A stretch of DNA of 64,000 nt, taken from Crocosphaera sp. UHCC 0190 (lineage in GTDB: Bacteria; Cyanobacteriota; Cyanobacteriia; Cyanobacteriales; Microcystaceae). The stretch is from positions 124,001 to 188,000 of the forward strand of contig NZ_JAYGHP010000007.1 in NCBI RefSeq assembly GCF_034932065.1. The letters run 5' to 3'. The position numbers were made by a program, and so were the translations under genes. The notes under the pieces were generated by a model that did not search any database, was not told where the DNA came from, and was given only the letters and a program-made list of their open reading frames with translations. Positions 46,431 to 54,828 of this stretch are shown here, piece by piece. Each line of letters begins with the position of its first letter. Position 1 is the stretch's first letter.

Positions 46431-46706
46431 TTAATTTTGGGGAGACAATTTATCGATCACGAAAGAACTAATAGCACTTACCGTCTCAAAATTTTCTAGC
46501 AAGACTTCATCGGGATCAAGAATTACTTGAAACTTATCTTCTAGGAAACTAATCATTTGAAAAATTCCAACCGAGTCAATGATTCCTTGTTCAATTAAAG
46601 GTAAATCATTGTCTAAGTTCACTTCGGGTTTGTCATACATAAACTGCTCAGCTATATGCTTTTTGACAACCTGTTGTACTTCTTGTTCTTGTAAAGAAGA
46701 TGACAT
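46431..46706 (-). CDS. stand-alone acyl/peptidyl carrier protein
   Basis: A 91-residue carrier with the phosphopantetheine attachment site GIIDSVGIFQ (Ser45) and the acidic helix LEDKFQVILDPDE. DS replaces the GGxS of multidomain synthetase carriers, as in many free-standing carriers for amino-acid tailoring. It lies between the adenylation and halogenase-like genes. In the proposed route it would hold prolyl, then pyrroline/pyrrole-2-carboxyl, during oxidation and halogenation. A promoter-like sequence sits upstream. Confidence 0.88.
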   Translation of the reverse strand: MSSSLQEQEVQQVVKKHIAEQFMYDKPEVNLDNDLPLIEQGIIDSVGIFQMISFLEDKFQVILDPDEVLLENFETVSAISSFVIDKLSPQN

Positions 46707-46865
46707 ACCATTTTTTCTCAGAATTTAATGACAATGTTTTGAATAGATTAAAAAGCCAACAGAAATTGAGTAAAATCTGTATACAATTCAGACTTATACT
46801 GCTAGAGTTATAAGAAATTAGAGTAGCTTAAATATTCTATTTGGCTAGTTAATTTTTGCTCCTAA

Positions 46866-46894
46866 ATAATAACATAAATGACCATATTTGACAA
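46866..46894 (-). promoter_or_regulatory. candidate sigma70 promoter for the carrier-halogenase genes
   Basis: On the minus strand TTGTCA (46894-46889) and TATTAT (46871-46866) are separated by 17 bases, in the 218-base gap between the adenylation gene and the carrier gene. It would let the carrier, halogenase-like and downstream genes be expressed apart from the adenylation gene. Confidence 0.45.
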
Positions 46895-46924
46895 TTATTT
46901 GTGTGCAAATCTTCCAATATTGGT

Positions 46925-48529
46925 TTAAACATTCTCAGGCAATACTTCCTGACGTAGTAAAGTTTTATTAATTTTTCCGGTGGAAGTTTTCGGTAAGATT
47001 TGACGGAACTCAATTAGAGTAGGAAGCATATATTTGGGAAGTCGCTTAGCACAAAAAGACGCTAAATCACCCGACAGCAATTCCTCTCCCTCTCGTTTAA
47101 CCACCAAGGCTTTAATCTTATTGCCAATTTCTTCATCGGGAATCGCAATGACCGCTGCCTCTTCTATGGCTGGATGGCTGTAGAGGGTGGTTTCAATTTC
47201 CCCTAGTTCAATGCGATAACCCCGACTCTTGATTTGGTTATCCCGCCTTCCGAGATAAAGATAGTTGCCTTCTGAATCTTGACGGACGAGATCCCCTGTG
47301 CGGTAGGCAGTTGTCGGAGCTAGATGGGGATAGAGGGGATAACTTACGAGGACTTGCTCGGTTTTTTCTGGACTTCCCCAATAGCCTGCCATCAGGGAAG
47401 GACTGCGGACATACAATTCCCCCACTTCCCCTGGTTGAGCCAGGGTGTTATCCTCCTTAACAGCGAAAACTTCTGTATTGGCACAAGCTCGCCCAATGGG
47501 GAGAGGTTCGACGCGATCGCCGGAGAGGGACTCCACTTCATAATAGGTACAGACGTTAGTTTCCGTAGGCCCGTAAAGGTTGTAATACTTAGCCTGGGGG
47601 AGTAATTCCATCAACTGGCCTAAGTATTTAATAGGAAAAACCTCTCCGGCAAATAGGATAGTTCTCAGATCAGGAAATTGGTGTTCAGTTAACTTTCCCC
47701 TTAGCACTAACTGAGTCAGGATAGAAGGAACTGAATACCAGATAGTGATTTCTTTTTCTTCGATAAATTTGGCCAAGTTAATCGGAAAAACTGATAATTC
47801 TGGAGGAACAAGAATGATTGTCCCTCCAGCTTTGATGGTGGCGAAAATATCGAAGATCGAAAGATCAAAGTGAAAAGGGGCGTGGCTAGATACCCGATCC
47901 GAAGGTTGTACCTGGAAACATTCACAAGCCCAATTAACAAACGTTAAAGAAGCTCTGTGGCTGATGGCAACGCCTTTAGGAGTGCCTGTTGAGCCAGATG
48001 TATAAAGAATATAGGCTAGATCGTTTTCAATGAGATCTGGGCTGGCAGAAACAGGCTTAGTTGCCAATACATCCTGCCAATTAAGCGTTGGGGCTGTTGA
48101 GATCTGCTTGAGAGAATCAATCGGTGTCTTATTGGTCAAAATCAAGCATTTTAAGCATGATAGATCCGACAAACTATTTTTTTGCCAAAGAATCAACTGT
48201 TTCTCATCAGTCACCAGGGCTTTTATGCCGCAATTTCTGATAATAAAATCTATTCTTTCCGTGGGTGCAGAGGGATCGAGAGGGACGTAAACCCCTCCCG
48301 CCTTTAAAATTCCAAAAATAGCGATAACTGACTCAATCGACTTTTTCAGATAGATTCCCACCGGATCACCTCGGCTGATGCCAGATTTCAGCAGAACATG
48401 GGCTAGTTGACTTGAGACAGCCTCTAAACCGCCATAAGTTATCTCACTGCCTTTAGAGATAACGGCCGTTTGCCCTGGAAAGCGATTGGCACTCACTTCC
48501 AAAAGCTGCTGTAAAACATAAGGAAGCAT
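46925..48529 (-). CDS. stand-alone amino-acid adenylation enzyme, probably prolyl-AMP ligase
   Basis: A 534-residue NRPS-type adenylation domain that activates an amino acid as aminoacyl-AMP and loads it onto a carrier. Core motifs: A3 ILYTSGSTGTPKG, A4 FHFDLS, A5 YNLYGPTETNVC, A7 YRTGDL, A8 SRGYRIELGEIE and A10 LPKTSTGKINK. Aligning to the PheA positions by eye gives the code D-L-F-Y-L-A-L-V-C-K. From memory this is very close to that of stand-alone prolyl-AMP ligases of pyrrole-carboxylate pathways (PltF, RedM, CloN4 type). Start with AAGGAAAA. First gene of the minus-strand arm. Confidence 0.85.
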   Translation of the reverse strand: MLPYVLQQLLEVSANRFPGQTAVISKGSEITYGGLEAVSSQLAHVLLKSGISRGDPVGIYLKKSIESVIAIFGILKAGGVYVPLDPSAPTERIDFIIRNCGIKALVTDEKQLILWQKNSLSDLSCLKCLILTNKTPIDSLKQISTAPTLNWQDVLATKPVSASPDLIENDLAYILYTSGSTGTPKGVAISHRASLTFVNWACECFQVQPSDRVSSHAPFHFDLSIFDIFATIKAGGTIILVPPELSVFPINLAKFIEEKEITIWYSVPSILTQLVLRGKLTEHQFPDLRTILFAGEVFPIKYLGQLMELLPQAKYYNLYGPTETNVCTYYEVESLSGDRVEPLPIGRACANTEVFAVKEDNTLAQPGEVGELYVRSPSLMAGYWGSPEKTEQVLVSYPLYPHLAPTTAYRTGDLVRQDSEGNYLYLGRRDNQIKSRGYRIELGEIETTLYSHPAIEEAAVIAIPDEEIGNKIKALVVKREGEELLSGDLASFCAKRLPKYMLPTLIEFRQILPKTSTGKINKTLLRQEVLPENV

Positions 48530-48583
48530 AGATAACTTTTTCCTTAAAAAAGCTTAATTTAATGAAATTGTAGGAGTTTCTTC

Positions 48584-48593
48584 TATAATCATA
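48584..48593. promoter_or_regulatory. overlapping divergent -10 boxes
   Basis: In the 98-base gap between the two arms, TATAAT (48584-48589, plus strand) overlaps TATGAT (48593-48588, minus strand). Each sits about 40-60 bases from its gene. No good -35 is seen on the plus strand. Shared control of the glycan arm and the adenylation arm is inferred. Confidence 0.4.
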
Positions 48594-48627
48594 AGTGTAC
48601 TCTTAGATAACGTCAATACAAAAAAAG

Positions 48628-49725
48628 ATGTCCAAGAATGTCTCGATTTTAGGAACTCGTGGCATACCAGCAAAATATGGTGGATTTGAAACTTTTGCCC
48701 AACGACTTGCGCTCTATCTTGTGAGTAAAGGATGGAAGGTAACTGTCTATTGTCAATCTGAAAACAAAACAGGGGAGGAATTTTGGCATGGAGTCAAACT
48801 CGTTCATGTGTCAGTTCCTAAAGTTACCCCTTTAACTTCCATTGTCTTTGACTGGAAGTCTATGGTAAAAGCTGCGAGTGATGAAGGTATGATCCTTGTC
48901 CTTGGCTATAACACGGCTATTTTTAGTTTCTGGTGTCGCCTGAAAGGAAAAATCACTGTGATGAATATGGATGGATTAGAATGGAAACGCCAAAAGTGGA
49001 AACTCTGGCAAAAAATTTGGCTATATGTTAATGAAAAATGTGGTTGCTGGTTAGCCAATCATCTTATTGCCGATCACCCAGAAATTAAAGCTTATTTGTC
49101 AACCATGACTAATGCTCAAAAAATTAGCATTATTCCTTATGGAGCCGAGCCAATTTTGTTAGTAGATGTGAAGATTTTGGAACCTTATCACCTGCTTCCC
49201 AATCAGTATATATTACTGATTGCTCGGCCCGAACCAGAAAACTCAATCCTAGAAATTGTCTCGGCATTTTCAAGAAAAAGACGTGGTTTTAAGTTAGTTG
49301 TATTAGGTCGCTATGTCCCTGAAGATTTTGCCTATCATAAAAAGGTATTAGAAAGTGCGAGTGAAGAAGTCCTTTTTACCGGTGCTATTTACGAGCGACC
49401 AATTGTCGATGCTTTGCGTTTTTACACAAGGTTGTACATTCACGGCCATCAAGTAGGGGGAACGAATCCCTCATTAGTAGAAGCTCTCAGTGCTGGTTCG
49501 CCAGTCCTAGCCCATCAGAATCCGTTTAATGGCTGGGTAGCTGGCCAAAAGGCTCATTATTTCAAAGGAGAGGAAGATTGTGCTAAGGAGCTAGAGCAAT
49601 TACTAAATGATGACCAAGAATTAGAGAGAATGAAAAAAGCTAGTTTTCAGAGATATCATCAAGATTTTGCCAACCAAACAGATTTGCAAGCTTATGAAGA
49701 TCTATTCCGCTCTTTTGTGAGCTAA
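48628..49725 (+). CDS. GT4-family glycosyltransferase (DUF1972 type)
   Basis: A 365-residue glycosyltransferase with the DUF1972-type N-terminus ILGTRGIPAKYGGFETFAQR, often seen in rhamnosyltransferase-like enzymes. The C-terminal nucleotide-sugar domain has LLIARPEPENSILEIV, LFTGAIYERPIVDAL and HGHQVGGTNPSLVEALSAG. First gene of the plus-strand arm that continues with sulfotransferase, export and oxidase genes. Donor and acceptor sugars cannot be read from the sequence. Confidence 0.87.
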   Translation: MSKNVSILGTRGIPAKYGGFETFAQRLALYLVSKGWKVTVYCQSENKTGEEFWHGVKLVHVSVPKVTPLTSIVFDWKSMVKAASDEGMILVLGYNTAIFSFWCRLKGKITVMNMDGLEWKRQKWKLWQKIWLYVNEKCGCWLANHLIADHPEIKAYLSTMTNAQKISIIPYGAEPILLVDVKILEPYHLLPNQYILLIARPEPENSILEIVSAFSRKRRGFKLVVLGRYVPEDFAYHKKVLESASEEVLFTGAIYERPIVDALRFYTRLYIHGHQVGGTNPSLVEALSAGSPVLAHQNPFNGWVAGQKAHYFKGEEDCAKELEQLLNDDQELERMKKASFQRYHQDFANQTDLQAYEDLFRSFVS

Positions 49726-49770
49726 TTTACTGACAAAAATATTCAAAAATTTTAGTCCGTGTACTCAGTC

Positions 49771-50808
49771 ATGACTACCAATTTAACCAGTAGTAAATTA
49801 CGTCAATTTTTTGTTGTCGGCAACAGTCGAAGTGGCACGACATTAATGGCTCGTATTTTAGGGAATCATTCTTTAGTATTTACGTTTGAAGAGCTACATT
49901 TTTTTGAAGAACTTTGGAGTACAGATCAAAAATTTACTATTGTCTCCCAGTCCCAAGCTCTTAAAATTATGGCTCGTTTATTAACAATTCAACGTCAAGG
50001 TTATTTAACTCAGGGAAACCCTACAGATTTTCTTGAAGAAGCTCAAAGTATATTAGAAACATTACCTCAAGATTTGAATTTAACAGATATCTTTCTGGCT
50101 TTTTTGGAATATGAATCTTCGCAACATAATAAATCAATTTCTTGTGAACAAACCCCTCGAAATGTGTTGTATATAAAAGAAATTCTTGAATTTTATCCAG
50201 AGGCTAGAATTATTAACATGATTCGAGATCCTAGAGATATATTACTATCTCAAAAAAATCGGTGGAAACGTCCATTTTTTTCAAAGACAATCCCTAAAAA
50301 AGAAGGAATTCGTTATTGGATTAATTATCATCCTATTACCATTAGTAAATTATGGAATACTAATATTTTAGCATCTGAAAGGTATCGGCACGACCCACGG
50401 GTTTATCACCTTCGTTTTGAAGATTTATTATTCCAACCCGAAGAATCTGTTCAAGAAATTTGTCAATTTCTTGAAATTAGTTATGATTCAGAGCTATTAA
50501 ACGTTCCCCGTGTAGGATCTTCCAATCTCTCAGATAGACCCGATCAAAACACGATAGATTCAGCTAGAGCCGGCAGTTGGATGAAAGGTGGACTAACAGA
50601 TACAGAAATTTTTATCTGTCAAAAAATTAATCGAGCTTTAATGAATAGAAAGGGGTATGATTTAGTTGTCGCTCATCCCAATCCAGGGTTTTTCTTGGTT
50701 GTTTTAATATCATTTCCTCTTAAATTATGTTTCGCTTTACTTTTTAGTTTTAAAAGAATGAAAAACATTAAAGAAACCTTGAAAAGACGTTTGATGACAA
50801 ACCATTGA
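49771..50808 (+). CDS. PAPS-dependent sulfotransferase
   Basis: A 345-residue sulfotransferase. The 5'-phosphosulfate loop is VVGNSRSGTTLMARIL and the 3'-phosphate site is NMIRDPRDILLSQKNRW. Later EDLLFQPEESVQEICQFL matches the usual C-terminal region. The last 40 residues include a hydrophobic helix (FFLVVLISFPLKLCFALLF) that may anchor it to a membrane. I prefer the ATG at 49771 to the GTG four codons upstream. Second sulfotransferase of the locus. It differs from the one at 33002, so the two probably modify different positions. Confidence 0.85.
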   Translation: MTTNLTSSKLRQFFVVGNSRSGTTLMARILGNHSLVFTFEELHFFEELWSTDQKFTIVSQSQALKIMARLLTIQRQGYLTQGNPTDFLEEAQSILETLPQDLNLTDIFLAFLEYESSQHNKSISCEQTPRNVLYIKEILEFYPEARIINMIRDPRDILLSQKNRWKRPFFSKTIPKKEGIRYWINYHPITISKLWNTNILASERYRHDPRVYHLRFEDLLFQPEESVQEICQFLEISYDSELLNVPRVGSSNLSDRPDQNTIDSARAGSWMKGGLTDTEIFICQKINRALMNRKGYDLVVAHPNPGFFLVVLISFPLKLCFALLFSFKRMKNIKETLKRRLMTNH

Positions 50809-50907
50809 AAAGGTGTTATTCTATCAACATAACTTTTTTGAAATCTGTCTGCTAGAAAATCTAAATCAAGATTAAATCTAGGTTATTTATTATCAGAAAC
50901 TTAAGCA

Positions 50908-52104
50908 ATGGCAAAACAGAAACTATTATTTAGCAATCTCTTAAAAACAGGTACAGGTAGTGGCTGTATAGTGCTTTGTTTAATACCTCTAATGTTACTG
51001 TTTTCTGGATTAGCCAGAGCAACTGATATCCTGCCAAATTCTCCAATAAACCTCCAGCAACAGAGAGCAGAAGAGCCACTCGGATCTACTAAGCAGGAAA
51101 TGTTTTCAAGCTTGCCCCTGTCTCCAGGGGATCTCGTAAAAATTACCATCCCAGGGAAAGGGGGAGAAGATTTTACCGGGCAATATGAGGTTAACCTGGA
51201 AGGCAATTTAGAGATTCCCTATTTAGATCCACTTCCTGTGCTTGGAATGCAGCGTGAAGAAGTTGCCAGAAAGCTACAAGCAATTTTGCTAGAAAAGAAA
51301 TTTTTTCGCCCTGATTTATTGCGTGTCAGCGTGCAAGTTTTGGAATATTCAGCCATCCAAGTAACCGTAACAGGTGAAGTCTTCCAACCAGGACGGTTTT
51401 TGATTAACGAGAGAAATACGTCATCAACGACAGCTTCAGTTTTCACCAATGCTCCTGGGGATAATCCTCTCAATCGTTTTTTGACTATAGCCCTACAAGC
51501 AGCCGGAGGAGTCAAACCCACTGCCGATCTAAATAAGATTGAGATTGTCAGAAATGGTAAGTCTTTGGGAATAGTTGACATCCAGGGAATTTTAACAGGA
51601 GAGTCAGTGGCAGATGTCCCCCTTGTGGCGGGAGATCATATCATTGTTCCTAATGCAGGCAAGTTCCAACAAGCATTAGTACGTCCTTCTCAAATTACTC
51701 CTCAACAGATTCCTCTTTATATCTCCAATCTTACAGATCCAACAGAGGGAAGATTGAATGTGCAAGGAAGCCAACAAAACTCAGTTAACTTTACCTATGG
51801 AACTCGTTTTTCGCAAGTAGTGATTGCTGCCCAATGTATTGGAGGAAGTGCAGTAAGCAATGCGGCTCGAACTGCGGTATTAGTACGCTCCGAGCCTGCC
51901 ATTGGATCGGAAAAAACCTTAGCGATAGCGGTGGAAGATTTATTACAACCATCATTAAACGACCAAAAAAATCCCTTTCTTATGCCCTATGATGGTATTG
52001 CTTGCTATGACTCCGATGCCGTCAATTTTAGTAATTTTTGGAAGCTTGTAGGGGATGTCGTTGCCCCATTCAGTCCATTCTTGATATTTTTCAATGGTCG
52101 TTAA
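50908..52104 (+). CDS. Wza-type polysaccharide export protein
   Basis: A 398-residue exported protein with a signal peptide (about residues 18-36, IVLCLIPLMLLFSGLARA). A Poly-export domain follows (LSPGDLVKITIPGKGGE, then YEVNLEGNLEIPYLDPLPV), then SLBB-type repeats (VTGEVFQPGRFLI and AGDHIIVPNAGK). It should form or gate the outer-membrane channel for polysaccharide export. It lacks a clear lipobox Cys, as many cyanobacterial members do. The next gene overlaps its 3' end. Confidence 0.88.
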   Translation: MAKQKLLFSNLLKTGTGSGCIVLCLIPLMLLFSGLARATDILPNSPINLQQQRAEEPLGSTKQEMFSSLPLSPGDLVKITIPGKGGEDFTGQYEVNLEGNLEIPYLDPLPVLGMQREEVARKLQAILLEKKFFRPDLLRVSVQVLEYSAIQVTVTGEVFQPGRFLINERNTSSTTASVFTNAPGDNPLNRFLTIALQAAGGVKPTADLNKIEIVRNGKSLGIVDIQGILTGESVADVPLVAGDHIIVPNAGKFQQALVRPSQITPQQIPLYISNLTDPTEGRLNVQGSQQNSVNFTYGTRFSQVVIAAQCIGGSAVSNAARTAVLVRSEPAIGSEKTLAIAVEDLLQPSLNDQKNPFLMPYDGIACYDSDAVNFSNFWKLVGDVVAPFSPFLIFFNGR

Positions 52105-53584
52105 TAACAATATGGACAATATTATGGAAACTGTTACTCCCAAAAAAGGTTCATCCCACCGAGGTAGACGATGGGTTTGGTGGTTAAAATATCTTGGAGC
52201 ATGGGTTCTAAGTAATGCAGTGGTTTGGGGTTTAGTCTGGGCTTACCTAAAACTCCTTCCCCCTACTTACACCACCCAATGGGGACTGATGATTCTCGGA
52301 CCTGATCCTGGAGTTGATCTTAACTTACAAGAGGTAGGCCAGGCTAGTTCTGATAGTAAAAACCTCAATAGACAACCACCTTATCAAGATGTTAGAAGCG
52401 ATTATGTCTATATTGCTAATAGTCCTGGCATTTTAGGGAAGGCAGCGAAGTTAGTTAATTTGTCAGTCGATGATTTTGGAGAACCTGATATTACTACTGA
52501 TGACAATAGTTCGATTATTTCGTTTGAGATGACTGGTGATACCCCAGAACAAGCCAAGCAAAAATCTGAAGTCCTTTATAAGCTATTGATACAAGAAATT
52601 AATCGATTAAGAGAAACAGAGCAACAACGGCGAATCCAAGAAACACAAAAAATCTTGGAATCAGCTCGCCAACAGCTTAATGTTTCTAAAAGCAAGCTGG
52701 CTAATTATCGCGCTAAAGCTAGCTTGAGTTCCGATGAACAGACTAAGGCACTGGCAACTAATGTTGAAGCTCTACGCCAACAGAAGGCTCAATTGCTTGC
52801 ACAAGAACAAGCTTTAAATGCCCATCTACAACAATTATCAAAAGATGTGGATTTTTCTGATCTAGAAGTATCTGAGGCTTATATGCTTCAGGCTGATAAA
52901 GTCTATCAGCAACAAGTTGAAACCTATGGTCAACTTAATACTGATTTAGCAAATCTTTTATCTGAATTAGGGTCTGAACATCCTCAAGTTTTAGAAAAAA
53001 AGAATCAGCTAGATTCTGCTTTAATTGAGTTACAGACACGAGCTAGTCTTCTATTAGGAAAGCAAATTTCTCAGACAGAACTCGTCAAGCTCGCCGCTCT
53101 GACTCTCGATCCTAAGCTGACTACAGTTCGGCAAGAACTTTTCCAAGATTTTGTGACTACTAGATCTGAACTGCAAGCTACTGTCGCCCAGTTTCGAGAA
53201 TTAGATACTCAACTTGATCAGTTAGAGAAAAAATTAAAAGTCTTAACTCAGGAACAGTCTACGATTGATAGCCTTAAAATCGATCTCAATATTGCTGAGG
53301 CAATATTTTCAACAACGGTGACTAAATTGGATTTGACCAAGGGGAATATTGATATCATCTATCCACCAGTTCAATTAGTCGGTGGTCCAAATTTACCTGA
53401 TAAGGATAAACCTACTTCTCCCGATCTGAAAATTGGCTTAGTTGGTGGAGTTGCTGGATCTTTTCTTATAACAGTTGGCTTCATTTTGTACTGGTGGGAA
53501 AAACACAGTCCCTACAGTTTCTACGGAAAGCAATCTTGGACTAACGAGATGCAGGAAACAAATGAAGAGGAAGAAAAGGGTTAG
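52094..53584 (+). CDS. Wzz/GumC-like polysaccharide chain-length and export protein
   Basis: A 496-residue inner-membrane protein with TM segments at about residues 30-50 and near 465-485 (VGGVAGSFLITVGFIL), enclosing a long periplasmic region dominated by coiled coil (about 170-430). There is no C-terminal tyrosine-kinase domain, so it is the split GumC type. An ATG at 52094 overlaps the Wza-like gene by 11 bases. Met7 at 52112 is an alternative. It pairs with the preceding gene for polysaccharide export. Confidence 0.87.
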   Translation: MVVNNNMDNIMETVTPKKGSSHRGRRWVWWLKYLGAWVLSNAVVWGLVWAYLKLLPPTYTTQWGLMILGPDPGVDLNLQEVGQASSDSKNLNRQPPYQDVRSDYVYIANSPGILGKAAKLVNLSVDDFGEPDITTDDNSSIISFEMTGDTPEQAKQKSEVLYKLLIQEINRLRETEQQRRIQETQKILESARQQLNVSKSKLANYRAKASLSSDEQTKALATNVEALRQQKAQLLAQEQALNAHLQQLSKDVDFSDLEVSEAYMLQADKVYQQQVETYGQLNTDLANLLSELGSEHPQVLEKKNQLDSALIELQTRASLLLGKQISQTELVKLAALTLDPKLTTVRQELFQDFVTTRSELQATVAQFRELDTQLDQLEKKLKVLTQEQSTIDSLKIDLNIAEAIFSTTVTKLDLTKGNIDIIYPPVQLVGGPNLPDKDKPTSPDLKIGLVGGVAGSFLITVGFILYWWEKHSPYSFYGKQSWTNEMQETNEEEEKG

Positions 53585-53595
53585 GAGGAATAATA

Positions 53596-53622
53596 ATGGA
53601 ACAAAAACCGGAAATATATTAA
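53596..53622 (+). other. eight-codon micro-ORF with a strong ribosome site
   Basis: TAGGAGG stands 7 bases before an ATG that opens only MEQKPEIY and then TAA. Such a strong site on so short a frame suggests the 5' stub of a lost gene, or a leader peptide for the oxidase gene that follows. Confidence 0.4.
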
Positions 53623-53673
53623 AATAAAAATCAAGAATCTAAACTATAATTATTGAAGAGTAACAGTGATAGC

Positions 53674-54828
53674 ATGATAGACTTTTCTTGGACTGAAGAA
53701 CAACGTCAATTACAGCAAAAAATCCTTGAATTTTCTCGTCAAGAACTCAATAGTAATTTAATAGACTTAGATGCCCAAGAGGCCTTTAATTGGGAGGGGT
53801 GGAGAAAATGCGGGAGCTTGAAAATTCAGGGATTGCCAATTCCCAAAGAGTATGGGGGAATGGGTGCAGATATCTTGACGACTATATATGCTTTAGAAGC
53901 ATTAGGTTTAGGATGTAAAGATAATGGTCTGATTTTTGCAATCAATGCCCATTTATGGGCTTGCTCACTGCCAATTTTAACTTTTGGCAATGCAGAACAG
54001 AAACAAAAATATTTGCCCCAACTTTGTCAAGGTGAACTGATAGGAGGCCATGCTATTAGTGAACCAGAAGCAGGATCAGATGTTTATAATCTTAAAACAG
54101 TCGCCCAAAAACGAGACGACAAATATATTTTAAATGGGGTTAAAAATTGGGTTACTAATGGACCAGTTTCAAATCTTTACATTGTTTTTGCCACTGTCGA
54201 TCCATCTAAGGGAAAGTCAGGAATAAGTGGTTTTATTGTCGAAGCAAACTTGCCAGGTTGTACCTTAAAACGAAAAATCTCTAAAATGGGATTACGGACT
54301 ACTCAATTAGGGGAATTAGTCTTAGAAGATTGTGAAGTTCCTGCGGAAAATTTACTCGGTAAAGAAGGTGGAGGAATGGCTATTTTTACCCATAGTATGG
54401 AATGGGAAAGAGGATTTATTCTGTCTAGTGCCATTGGAACGATGGAACGATTACTCACAACTTGTGTTGACTATGCTAAGAAACGAAAACAATTTGGTCA
54501 ATCTATTGGCAAATTTCAATTAGTTTCTACCAAGCTAGTTGATATGAAGCTAAGACTGGAAACTTCCAGAACCTTGCTTTATAAAGTAGGATGGTTAAAA
54601 AAAATGGGTAAGTCTATTTTGATGGAAGCAGCAATGACAAAATTATATATTAGCGAGTCTTGGGTGCAATCTTGTTTAGATGCTATTCAAATTTATGGCG
54701 GTTATGGATATTTAACCGAATTTGAAATTGAACGAGAATTAAGAGATGCTCTGGGAAGTAAATTATATTCAGGAACTTCAGAGATTCAACGCCATATTAT
54801 TGCTCAATTCATGGGACTCGGACGATGA
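53674..54828 (+). CDS. acyl-CoA-dehydrogenase-like enzyme, probable prolyl-carrier dehydrogenase
   Basis: A 384-residue ACAD flavoprotein. I start at the ATG at 53674 (MIDFSWTEEQ, the family N-terminus) and not the TTG at 53653. FAD-binding motifs are AISEPEAGSD and WVTNGPVSNLY. The C-terminal motif is YSGTSEIQRHI. The Glu used by MCAD/SCAD enzymes at the second position of that motif is Ser here. A Glu in MEWERGF (Glu245) matches the alternative base of isovaleryl-CoA dehydrogenase and, as I recall, of the prolyl-PCP dehydrogenases (PigA/RedW/PltE). It would oxidise carrier-bound proline to pyrroline or pyrrole. It lies at the end of the glycan-export arm. Confidence 0.82.
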   Translation: MIDFSWTEEQRQLQQKILEFSRQELNSNLIDLDAQEAFNWEGWRKCGSLKIQGLPIPKEYGGMGADILTTIYALEALGLGCKDNGLIFAINAHLWACSLPILTFGNAEQKQKYLPQLCQGELIGGHAISEPEAGSDVYNLKTVAQKRDDKYILNGVKNWVTNGPVSNLYIVFATVDPSKGKSGISGFIVEANLPGCTLKRKISKMGLRTTQLGELVLEDCEVPAENLLGKEGGGMAIFTHSMEWERGFILSSAIGTMERLLTTCVDYAKKRKQFGQSIGKFQLVSTKLVDMKLRLETSRTLLYKVGWLKKMGKSILMEAAMTKLYISESWVQSCLDAIQIYGGYGYLTEFEIERELRDALGSKLYSGTSEIQRHIIAQFMGLGR

